Assembly (NCBI GenBank): GCA_946546925.1
Contig: CAMNOS010000005.1
Location: 1-47,695 of the forward strand
DNA from: an uncultured Butyrivibrio sp.
GTDB lineage: Bacteria; Bacillota; Clostridia; Lachnospirales; Lachnospiraceae
Reading direction: 5' to 3'
DNA: 47,695 bases
The notes beneath the pieces were generated by a model, which was not told the DNA's origin, did not search any database, and saw only the letters and a list, made by a program, of their open reading frames with translations. Both the position numbers and the translations under genes were made by a program. Shown here piece by piece: positions 8,625-15,256 of the stretch (position 1 is its first letter; the number at the start of each line of letters is the position of its first letter).

Positions 8625-8653
8625 TTGACAGCCCTAATCTTAAGTAATAACAT
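8625..8653 (+). promoter_or_regulatory. Promoter of the FMN riboswitch-ribU transcript
   Basis: TTGACA (8625-8630), a 17-bp spacer and TAACAT (8648-8653). The predicted start near 8660 lies just before the first riboswitch helix, as needed for the aptamer to fold co-transcriptionally. Confidence 0.75.
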
Positions 8654-8672
8654 TACCTCAGAAAAAATAATA

Positions 8673-8791
8673 ATTCTTCGGGGCAGGGTGTGATTCCCAA
8701 CCGGCGGTATAGTCCGCGACCCGCTGCAATCTGCAGCGGCTGATCTGGTGAGATTCCGGAACCGACAGTATAGTCTGGATGAGAGAAGAAT
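8673..8791 (+). promoter_or_regulatory. FMN riboswitch (RFN element)
   Basis: The sequence carries the conserved RFN landmarks in order: GGGGCAGGGTG, ATTCCCAACCGGCGGTA, AGTCCGCGACC, a variable GC-rich hairpin, CTGGTGAGATTCCGGAACC and GACAGTATAGTCTGGATG. The closing P1 helix pairs ATTCTTC (8673-8679) with GAAGAAT (8785-8791). FMN binding would repress the riboflavin transporter downstream. A terminator 23 bases further on provides the output. Confidence 0.95.
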
Positions 8792-8813
8792 GCACAATAT
8801 CTGTTTTTTGATG

Positions 8814-8847
8814 CCCCAGGTCTCTTTATATGACTTGAGGTTTTTTT
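8814..8847 (+). terminator. Riboswitch-controlled intrinsic terminator in the ribU leader
   Basis: CCCCAGGTC (8814-8822) pairs with GACTTGAGG (8832-8840) in a 9-bp stem with one C-A mismatch and one G-U pair. The loop has nine nt and seven T follow. Placed between the FMN aptamer and the ribU ribosome site, it is the likely expression platform (transcription attenuation). Confidence 0.8.
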
Positions 8848-8905
8848 GTGCAAAAAGCGGCATATCTTCCATGCCAAAATATCCCTCGAAGGGAAAGAAG
8901 GAGAA

Positions 8906-9688
8906 ATGAAAAACTTACAAAACACCTTTGAAATGATAGGAAGCAGCACCTATCACTTTGTAGCACTCATCGTGCTCATCATTGTGGCTTTTGCCATCGG
9001 ATACATCTTTGAGAAACAGGCTCAGAAAAGAGAGCGCGATGGTACCAGAACATCCGAGAGCATGTTCAGTACAAGAAAGATTGCCATTATCGGCGTTTTC
9101 TCTGCAATTTCTTTTGTACTTATGCTATTCGAATTCCCGCTTCCGTTTGCACCCAGTTTTTACAAGTTTGATTTCAGCGACATCCCCGCACTCATCGGAG
9201 GCTTTGCGGCAGGTCCCATGGTCGGAGTCATGATCGAGTTCATCAAGGTTGTCCTCAATATCATAATCCAGGGTCCTACACCCGGTTTTGTCGGAGAAAT
9301 AGCCAACTTCGTTGTAGGCTCCGCTTTCATTATTCCTGCAACTGTCATCTACAGATTCCACAAGACCAGAAAGTCAGCTCTCATAAGCTGCATCGCAGGT
9401 ACGCTTACCATCACACTTGTTGGCTCCACACTCAATGCATTCTTCCTGCTTCCGGCTTACGCAATAGCATACGGTGTTGACATCGACTATTTCGTTGCAG
9501 CAGGAACCGCCATCAATCCTGCTATTACCAACGTATTTACTTTCTGCGCACTTGCTGTTGCTCCGTTTAACCTCTTAAAGGGTGCTTTGGACAGCGTACT
9601 TACTTTCCTTGTCTACAAGCAGCTCAGCCCCATCTTAAAGGGCAACAACTCCGCAGTTCGCAAGGTCGCAAAAGCAGAAGAAGCATAA
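8906..9688 (+). CDS. ribU: Riboflavin ECF transporter S component RibU
   Basis: RibU is the substrate-binding membrane subunit of an energy-coupling-factor importer. It captures riboflavin and works with a shared EcfT/EcfA1/EcfA2 module encoded elsewhere. The 260-residue protein has an N-terminal membrane helix (about 15-33) and a charged stretch. A five- to six-helix core begins near ARKIAIIGVF-like TRKIAIIGVF and contains FYKFDFSDIPALIGGFAAGP, the family hallmark. The N-terminal extra helix is longer than in minimal RibU. The start at 8906 follows AAGGAG; an in-frame TTG at 8846 lies inside the leader terminator and is rejected. Control by the FMN riboswitch confirms the substrate class. 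It is the only plus-strand gene. Confidence 0.95.
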   Translation: MKNLQNTFEMIGSSTYHFVALIVLIIVAFAIGYIFEKQAQKRERDGTRTSESMFSTRKIAIIGVFSAISFVLMLFEFPLPFAPSFYKFDFSDIPALIGGFAAGPMVGVMIEFIKVVLNIIIQGPTPGFVGEIANFVVGSAFIIPATVIYRFHKTRKSALISCIAGTLTITLVGSTLNAFFLLPAYAIAYGVDIDYFVAAGTAINPAITNVFTFCALAVAPFNLLKGALDSVLTFLVYKQLSPILKGNNSAVRKVAKAEEA

Positions 9689-9734
9689 CAAAGCATAAAT
9701 ACCCAAAATCACATTAAGCCATAAAGAAAACCGC

Positions 9735-9766
9735 AAAAAAGCGCCATGGAACGGTCTCCATGGCGC
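9735..9766. terminator. Bidirectional terminator between ribU and murA
   Basis: A perfect 10-bp stem (GCGCCATGGA/TCCATGGCGC, 9741-9766) with a six-base loop lies between the convergent ribU and murA ends. On the minus strand it is followed by six T, so it is strongest for murA. On the plus strand TATATTTAT follows. Confidence 0.88.
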
Positions 9767-9786
9767 TATATTTATCGCTATTGCGA

Positions 9787-11076
9787 TCAGGCATGCTTAA
9801 GCTTGAACTTCTGGACGTCTCTGTCGTCGTCAACCTTCTCTATCTGAGCTCCGAGCTCTCGCAGTTTAATGTCGAAATCCTCGTATCCACGCTCGATGTA
9901 CTTGATCTCCTCCACAGTGGAATATCCTTCTGCAGTCAGGGCAGCAATAACAAGTGCTGCTCCGGCTCTTAAGTCAGGAGCAGATACTGTTGCACCTGTG
10001 TATCTCTCAACTCCTTCTATTATAGCTGTGCTTCCCTCAACCTTGATATTGGCTCCCATCCTGGTGAGTTCATCCACATATTTGAATCTGCTTTCAAAAA
10101 TGCTCTCGGTGACAATACTTATGCCGCTTGCAAGGCCCAAAGCTACTGTTATCTGAGGCTGCATATCCGTAGGATATCCGGGATAAGGCAGTGTCTTGAT
10201 ATGTGTATTCTGAAGTCTTCTGGTTGCAACTACTCTTACAGCATCATCAGACTCATGAATCTGGCATCCCATCTCTACAAGCTTGGCACTTATAGACTCC
10301 AGATGCTTGGGGATAACGTTCTTGACTGTGACATCACCCATAGTAGCAGCTGCTGCCAGCATAAAGGTCCCCGCTTCGATCTGATCGGGGATAATTGTGT
10401 ACTCTGTGCCGTGGAGCTTCTCTACGCCTCTGATGCGGATAACATCGGTACCTGCACCCTTTATATTGGCTCCCATACTGTTTAAAAAGTTGGCAACATC
10501 TACGACATGAGGCTCCTTGGCAGCATTCTCAATAATAGTCTTGCCTTCAGCCATTGCTGCCGCCATCATGATATTGATAGTCGCACCTACACTGACAACA
10601 TCAAGGTAGATATGCTTACCCACAAGCTGTTCAGCTTCAGCCTTAATTATTCCCTGAATAGTCACCTTAGCCCCAAGAGCCGTAAAGCCCTTGATATGCT
10701 GATCAATAGGACGAAGTCCAATATGACATCCTCCGGGAAGTGCTACTCCGGCCTGCTTATACTTGCCAAGAAGAGCTCCAAGAAGATAATACCCTGCTCT
10801 TATCTTCTTGATATAATCATTTTCAATTGAGTAACTGCGAATCTGAGAAGCGTTGATCTTGACCGAATGTCTTCCTGTTCTCTCGACATAGGCGCCGATA
10901 CTCTCGATGGCCTTGAGCATGGCATTGGTATCGGAAGCGTCAGGCATATTGTCAATATAAACAGTCTCATCCGTCATTGTGGCCGCAGCAAGTATAGCCA
11001 GCGCCGCATTTTTGGCTCCGCCTATCTCGACCTCGCCAACAAGGGGATTACCGCCTTTTATCACATATCTTTCCAT
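9787..11076 (-). CDS. murA: UDP-N-acetylglucosamine 1-carboxyvinyltransferase
   Basis: MurA transfers enolpyruvyl from PEP to UDP-GlcNAc, the first committed step of peptidoglycan synthesis in the cytosol. The 429-residue protein has the catalytic Cys117 in LPGGCHIGLRPIDQH, Lys22-Asn23 in GGAKNAA, and the YPTDMQPQ motif near 304 that carries the general base Asp. Cys117 is the fosfomycin target, so no intrinsic Cys-to-Asp resistance is present. Length and inside-out alpha/beta barrel repeats are normal. Gram-positives often carry two MurA paralogues; this could be either one. It lies 72 bases downstream of the M23 gene with its own promoter and ends in a strong terminator. Confidence 0.95.
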   Translation of the reverse strand: MERYVIKGGNPLVGEVEIGGAKNAALAILAAATMTDETVYIDNMPDASDTNAMLKAIESIGAYVERTGRHSVKINASQIRSYSIENDYIKKIRAGYYLLGALLGKYKQAGVALPGGCHIGLRPIDQHIKGFTALGAKVTIQGIIKAEAEQLVGKHIYLDVVSVGATINIMMAAAMAEGKTIIENAAKEPHVVDVANFLNSMGANIKGAGTDVIRIRGVEKLHGTEYTIIPDQIEAGTFMLAAAATMGDVTVKNVIPKHLESISAKLVEMGCQIHESDDAVRVVATRRLQNTHIKTLPYPGYPTDMQPQITVALGLASGISIVTESIFESRFKYVDELTRMGANIKVEGSTAIIEGVERYTGATVSAPDLRAGAALVIAALTAEGYSTVEEIKYIERGYEDFDIKLRELGAQIEKVDDDRDVQKFKLKHA

Positions 11077-11111
11077 AGAAATCTCTCTTCGTTAATCTTG
11101 AACAAGTAATA

Positions 11112-11140
11112 GTTATACCACAATAAAGCATATTTGTAAA
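11112..11140 (-). promoter_or_regulatory. Probable murA promoter
   Basis: On the minus strand TTTACA (11135-11140), a 17-bp spacer and TATAAC (11112-11117) lie in the 72-bp gap before murA. Each hexamer has one mismatch to consensus. It would allow murA expression independent of the M23 gene upstream. Confidence 0.65.
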
Positions 11141-11148
11141 ACATGACG

Positions 11149-12744
11149 TCAGTTCAAGTAATTAAGCGGATTTACCTGAGAGCCACCAATAAGTATCTCA
11201 AAATGAAGATGCGGTCCCGTCGATACACCGGTATTACCCGAAAGAGCAATCCTCTGTCCCTGGCTCACAGACTGTCCCACAGAAACAAGCACCTTGGAGA
11301 GGTGTCCATATCTGGTTTCCCTGCCATCAGGATGTCTTACATATACACAGTATCCATAGCCGCTTCCCCATCCTGCTCTTGTCACGGTTCCAGTAGAAGA
11401 AGCAACTACCGAAGTTCCAACAGGTGTAGCCCAGTCCACTCCCTTATGATAAGTGCTGGCGCCCTTTGTGGGTCTATTTCGCCTTCCAAAGCCAGAGGTC
11501 AGTCTTCCACCTGATATAGGCTTGATATATGTAGGCGGAACTATGGTTCCCCTCTCCACGATCTTGGGTACGGCCATGTAGGTGATCTCTTCCTTGACGA
11601 TCTCCCTTCCGTTTTCACTGTTATCTGTATAGGTCACAAGAGCAACCACTTTTCTGTGCCCAGCAGAGGGTTCCTGGATCACTTTGGACTGTGTCGTATA
11701 CCAGGTATCATTGGGCACGTACTGAACCTCTGCCTCATAGTCCTCTTCATAATACTCCTGAACTGTATATGAAACCGAGAGCTCAGGCTCCGGTACAGTA
11801 ACTATAAGGTTATCCTGCACTCTGATGGTCGTCTTGTCACTTTCAAGCGACTCATTCATAGCAACAAGATCGTCAACCGTAAGGTCAAACTTCTGGGCGA
11901 TGAGACCTAATGTATCACCTGCCTGAACCTCATATATCTGATTGGTCTCCTTGTCCTTGGTAACATCATCTATGGCGGAATTAAGATCCGCGATCTCGCT
12001 GTCCGGGAGATAGCACTCAACAATCTCAACCTTGTCCGCAAAATCCATGCTCATAATACCAAGGTCGTAGTCGGCAAAGTCTTTGTCATAGTTGATTGGC
12101 TTGGCATCATTGACGGTCTTGGTAAGGTCAGCCATAAAACCGGCCTGCGGCATACTTGTCGTGGTCTCTGCAATCTCTTCTTCTCTTTTTACTTCTTCCT
12201 TACTCTGCACCTGCGGTGTCAGGACATTTACCTCTCTGTCTGTGTCAACCACAAGATTAACCTCATATAAGCGCGAAGAGTCAAAATTATAAAGAGCTGT
12301 TGAAAGAAGCTTCATCACATCATCAATAGATGCAAGATTCACCGAATATTCGTTGATTTTGAGGGTATATGCCCTGTTTAATGTGCTTCTCTCACTGTTC
12401 TTCAGAACTGCAGTCATCGAACGAGCAATCCTTGATACAGAATCAACTTCTCCCCAGAGCACATTGCCGCCCTCTATCTCAAGGCTTGCATTGGACAGGA
12501 CAAGTTCATCGCTCCCCTTTGCAATGCTCCTTCTGGCAGCCCTGTACGCTTCATATGCGTCCTCCATGGAGCCTGCAGTTCCAACCACCGTATTATTGAG
12601 TTTAATTGAAAAGATATTGTCCTCACCCTTCTCAAACTTCACAAGACTTGGCATAAAGAGTATCCATACCACTATTACAACCAAGGCAGAATGAAGGAAC
12701 CATATTCTTATCTTTCTTCTAAAAACCGTATTTGTAAGTCCCAT
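11149..12744 (-). CDS. Membrane-anchored LysM-G5-M23 family peptidoglycan endopeptidase
   Basis: A 531-residue wall hydrolase. There is a single N-terminal membrane helix (about 14-34). A region of about 230 residues of unknown fold follows, then a LysM domain (about 269-317, YEVQAGDTLGLIAQKFDLT), a G5 domain (about 324-400) and a C-terminal M23 domain (about 408-528). Zinc ligands and catalytic residues are visible: His433 and Asp437 in YHKGVDWA, His481 in RYGHLS, and His512/His514 in PHLHFE. It should therefore be active and cleave peptide cross-links outside the membrane. Its ATG directly follows the TAA of the coiled-coil gene, so translation is coupled. The layout resembles sporulation or growth-associated M23 proteins of clostridia; the precise role is inferred. 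Confidence 0.9.
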   Translation of the reverse strand: MGLTNTVFRRKIRIWFLHSALVVIVVWILFMPSLVKFEKGEDNIFSIKLNNTVVGTAGSMEDAYEAYRAARRSIAKGSDELVLSNASLEIEGGNVLWGEVDSVSRIARSMTAVLKNSERSTLNRAYTLKINEYSVNLASIDDVMKLLSTALYNFDSSRLYEVNLVVDTDREVNVLTPQVQSKEEVKREEEIAETTTSMPQAGFMADLTKTVNDAKPINYDKDFADYDLGIMSMDFADKVEIVECYLPDSEIADLNSAIDDVTKDKETNQIYEVQAGDTLGLIAQKFDLTVDDLVAMNESLESDKTTIRVQDNLIVTVPEPELSVSYTVQEYYEEDYEAEVQYVPNDTWYTTQSKVIQEPSAGHRKVVALVTYTDNSENGREIVKEEITYMAVPKIVERGTIVPPTYIKPISGGRLTSGFGRRNRPTKGASTYHKGVDWATPVGTSVVASSTGTVTRAGWGSGYGYCVYVRHPDGRETRYGHLSKVLVSVGQSVSQGQRIALSGNTGVSTGPHLHFEILIGGSQVNPLNYLN

Positions 12745-13287
12745 TTAAATAATTCCCAAACGCACTAAAATATTAAAGGCGAGATCAGCCGCCACAAGAA
12801 GCATGGTAATGATAACAAGCGGAGTGACCGCGCTGTTCTTGGTCTCAACCCCGACCTGTATAGTCTCAAGCTTGGCCTCCAGGCTCCTTATCTCTTCATA
12901 ATTCTTCTCAATCTTCCTGATAAGAGAGACAACATCAACATTGCTTCCCTCGATCATCTCTTCAAGAGTCTTTAAATGCTGTTTTTCCTCTTCCTTAGTC
13001 TTCTCCACAACAGCCTGAACATTTCTGTAAATCTGAACGCCAACATCGTGAATTCTGACATCATTTTCATCTATTCTTCTGGACAGCAAAGCAAGTTGCT
13101 CATTGGCATCATCGATTGCTTTTCTGTGCTCTTCTTCACTGCGGCGAAGTTCTTCAAGCTGAGCCTTATACTGTTCGGCCTCCTGCCTGGTTCTTGCCGC
13201 TTCCATCGCTTCTGCCTGAGCATTCGCTCTTATGATATCCTGTGAACCAATCCCGTTATCACCCAGTCTGTCCATAAAGTTTTCCAT
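12745..13287 (-). CDS. Tail-anchored coiled-coil protein, function unknown
   Basis: A 180-residue protein with no signal peptide. Heptad-like, Glu/Lys/Gln-rich sequence runs from about 20 to 148, broken near 82-95 (HDVGVQIYRNVQAVV). It ends in one hydrophobic helix (about 154-176) and LVRLGII. That makes it a C-tail-anchored protein with a cytosolic coiled coil. The start at 13287 is preferred because GGAGGGG lies eight bases upstream; an in-frame ATG at 13305 has no such site. Its TAA abuts the ATG of the LysM-G5-M23 peptidase. I do not recognise a family. A scaffold or regulator for that peptidase is a reasonable inference from gene coupling only. Confidence 0.8.
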   Translation of the reverse strand: MENFMDRLGDNGIGSQDIIRANAQAEAMEAARTRQEAEQYKAQLEELRRSEEEHRKAIDDANEQLALLSRRIDENDVRIHDVGVQIYRNVQAVVEKTKEEEKQHLKTLEEMIEGSNVDVVSLIRKIEKNYEEIRSLEAKLETIQVGVETKNSAVTPLVIITMLLVAADLAFNILVRLGII

Positions 13288-13613
13288 GCAATTCCCCTCC
13301 AACATGGTCCTAACATTCCTTAGGACGGTTTAATATTTTCATGATCTGCTTTACACTACCCATCTTTGCTTCTTATGAATTATTCCTCATCAAGCTTATC
13401 ATTTATTATGCAAATTAGACAAGTTTGTATTGTTTCCAAAGTATTTTTTGGACGCTTTCACTATTTGTTCATGGCACGTTCATAGTTTGTTCATAATTGT
13501 TTTGTATATTTATAACAGTCACAAGAACGTGATGTCAACAAACAGAAAGATAGATTTTTTCATAATAGGCCGGGCGCAGAAATGTGTTCGGCCACTCCTC
13601 ATTTTAGGGGCAA
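13288..13613. other. 326-bp gene-free region with phased repeats and small hairpins
   Basis: This is the largest gap without a gene. It holds a perfect 7-bp hairpin GTCCTAA/TTAGGAC (13307-13326) just before the coiled-coil gene. It also holds an array of GTTCAT hexamers 11 bp apart (see separate entry), AT-rich promoter-like sequence on both strands, and a weak GGCCG/CGGCC hairpin (13568-13593) downstream of relQ without a good T-run. A 63-codon plus-strand frame here has no ribosome site or coding character and is not called. Confidence 0.6.
13456..13494. promoter_or_regulatory. Candidate regulator-binding array: GTTCAT repeats at 11-bp spacing
   Basis: GTTCAT occurs at 13467, 13478 and 13489, exactly 11 bp apart, with a weaker TTTCAC one step earlier at 13456. 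Direct repeats with one-helical-turn phasing are the usual target of OmpR/PhoB-type response regulators. On the plus strand a TATATT box begins ten bases after the last repeat, as in PhoB-activated promoters that lack a -35. On the minus strand the array lies about 180 bp before the coiled-coil gene. The regulator and regulated gene are unknown. Confidence 0.45.
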
Positions 13614-14267
13614 TTACTTAACTGCTTCTACAGCAAGGATCTCATCGTTAAGCTGAAGCATCTTCTCATCCAGATCAGCAACCATGGTTGCACATTCATG
13701 CAGCTCAGAATTGATATGATTTGGAGCCTTTCCCTCAAACTTGTACTGAATCTTATGCTCAAGAGACGCCCAGAAATCCATGGCGACCGTCCTTATCTGT
13801 ATCTCCACCTTGACATAGACAATGCGATCCGACAGATACACAGGAAGAGACACGATCATGTGATAGCTCCTGTAGCCACTAGGCTTGGGGTTCATTATGT
13901 AATCCTTGACCGTCTGCACACGGATATCACTCTGATTGCTTATCATCTCAGCAATTCTGTATATATCGGATGTAAAGGAACAGATTATGCGTATTCCGGC
14001 AATGTCATTCACATAGCGAACCATGTTCTCAATGGTGGACTCATATCCGTTTCTCTTGAGCTTTTTGACTATGCTCTCCGGAGCCTTAACCCTGGCCTTA
14101 ACGTGCTCAATGGGGTTATACCTGTGAACCTCCTGAAACTCCTCGTTGAGTATCTCTATCTTGGTCTGTATCTGCTTGAGGGCAGAATTATAAAGAAGGT
14201 TCACTTCCTCCCAGGTATTAATGTCATCCTGTACTTTTATATCAAGTCCTGAAAGATCTAATTCCAT
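13614..14267 (-). CDS. relQ: Small alarmone synthetase (RelA/SpoT-type (p)ppGpp synthetase, RelQ-like)
   Basis: The 217-residue protein has only the synthetase domain, with no HD hydrolase and no TGS/ACT domains, which defines a small alarmone synthetase. Motifs include HVKARVKAPESIVKKLKR (residues 55-72), DIAGIRIIC (88-96), NPKPSGYRSYHMIV (126-139) and VEIQIRTVAMDFWASLEHK (154-172) with the catalytic Glu and the acidic pair. It makes (p)ppGpp or pGpp from ATP and GTP/GDP and should respond to envelope or nutrient stress. The C-terminal helix matches RelQ rather than RelP proteins. Its start overlaps the end of the GT2 gene by 10 bp, with AAGGAG upstream, so it is expressed with the surface-glycan operon. 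Confidence 0.9.
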   Translation of the reverse strand: MELDLSGLDIKVQDDINTWEEVNLLYNSALKQIQTKIEILNEEFQEVHRYNPIEHVKARVKAPESIVKKLKRNGYESTIENMVRYVNDIAGIRIICSFTSDIYRIAEMISNQSDIRVQTVKDYIMNPKPSGYRSYHMIVSLPVYLSDRIVYVKVEIQIRTVAMDFWASLEHKIQYKFEGKAPNHINSELHECATMVADLDEKMLQLNDEILAVEAVK

Positions 14268-15196
14268 TTGTAAAAATACTCCTTGTTGGAAGCAAAGGCT
14301 ATCCTGAGCCCTTGTGGAAGCTTTTTATAGTTGCGTCCAAGCCTGTATCCCAGAAACCTGAAGCCGCACATAATAATGTAGTGTGGTATGAGATATGACT
14401 TGCCTATGTGCCTGAAGTGACTTATGGTCTCTCTCACCATCTTTTTACCTTCAGTCTCGGACCTTACCGTGGCGAAGATTTCCGGATGCTCGGTCTGTGA
14501 TACACCCAGGTCAAAATTCCTGTGGAACTGCTGCATACAGGTGTAGTTGTGCGAGTGTATAACTCCCGCCTCCGGAACATAGCATATGGCATAACCTTTC
14601 TGACACGCGCCACCGGCATATACCATATCTTCATTGAAGATGGTCTTCTTAGTAAATCCGCCCAGCTTGTCAAAGACAGCCCTGTTGTACATTGCGCACA
14701 CATTGGAACAAAAATAGGTCTTAATCCCAAGTCGTCCTATATCCGCCTGCGTCTTCTTCACAGGCTCATTGGGATAGTTGAACTTTCTTGAATAGCGCTC
14801 TGCCAGATTGCAGTCTGTTCTTGGATACTGCCTTCCGTATGCTGCAGCCACATCACTGTCCATGGCTTTCAAAAGGTTCGAAATAAGGAAATTGTCCCTT
14901 GGGTGCGCATCCTGAGTCATCATCAGGAAGTAGTCTGCCTCAGAAAGAGCAACTCCCCTGTTCCTGGTATCTCCGTGGTCGAATTCTCTTTTGCTCACAT
15001 GTCTCACTATAATATTATCATATCTAAGGCTCGGGTCTTCACCTGATTCTCTGACAAGTCTGTCCCAGTACTCCTTCTCAGTGTTCATGATAATGATCTT
15101 CATGGGGCGCACGGACTGCTTCTCAAGGCTGTCTATGAGGCGCCAGAAGGCTATATCAGGTTTGTAAGAGGGTATGATTACATCTACTGTGCTCAT
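14258..15196 (-). CDS. GT2 glycosyltransferase, rhamnosyltransferase-like
   Basis: A 312-residue GT-A enzyme with VDVIIPSYKP at the start, HGDTRNRGVALSEADYFLMM near 75-95 and TQDAHP as its metal-binding motif (the DXD equivalent). Later it carries FNEDMVYAGGA (catalytic base region) and HSHNYT. The HGxTRN...TQDAxP pattern is typical of bacterial GT2 proteins annotated as rhamnosyltransferases. Rhamnose or a related deoxysugar is therefore a likely donor, in line with rfbABC in this locus. The C-terminal 80 residues are basic and amphipathic, suggesting peripheral membrane binding. It starts with AGGATG close to the ATG and overlaps relQ. The exact acceptor is unknown. Confidence 0.85.
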   Translation of the reverse strand: MSTVDVIIPSYKPDIAFWRLIDSLEKQSVRPMKIIIMNTEKEYWDRLVRESGEDPSLRYDNIIVRHVSKREFDHGDTRNRGVALSEADYFLMMTQDAHPRDNFLISNLLKAMDSDVAAAYGRQYPRTDCNLAERYSRKFNYPNEPVKKTQADIGRLGIKTYFCSNVCAMYNRAVFDKLGGFTKKTIFNEDMVYAGGACQKGYAICYVPEAGVIHSHNYTCMQQFHRNFDLGVSQTEHPEIFATVRSETEGKKMVRETISHFRHIGKSYLIPHYIIMCGFRFLGYRLGRNYKKLPQGLRIAFASNKEYFYKWN

Positions 15197-15256
15197 TAAT
15201 CATCCTTTAAAACAGGGCTCGGCTCATTCTGAACCCAGCCCCGTCAAATTGTCATA

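Noticed and set aside
8846-8905. TTG start giving RibU 20 extra N-terminal residues
   Set aside because: The TTG is inside the T-run of the riboswitch terminator, while the ATG at 8906 has a strong AAGGAG site.
13568-13593. GGCCG/CGGCC hairpin as terminator of relQ
   Set aside because: Only five pairs around a large loop, and no T-run follows on the minus strand.
13430-13621. 63-codon plus-strand frame in the gene-free gap
   Set aside because: No ribosome site and low-complexity hydrophobic sequence. It spans the repeat array and overlaps the relQ stop region.
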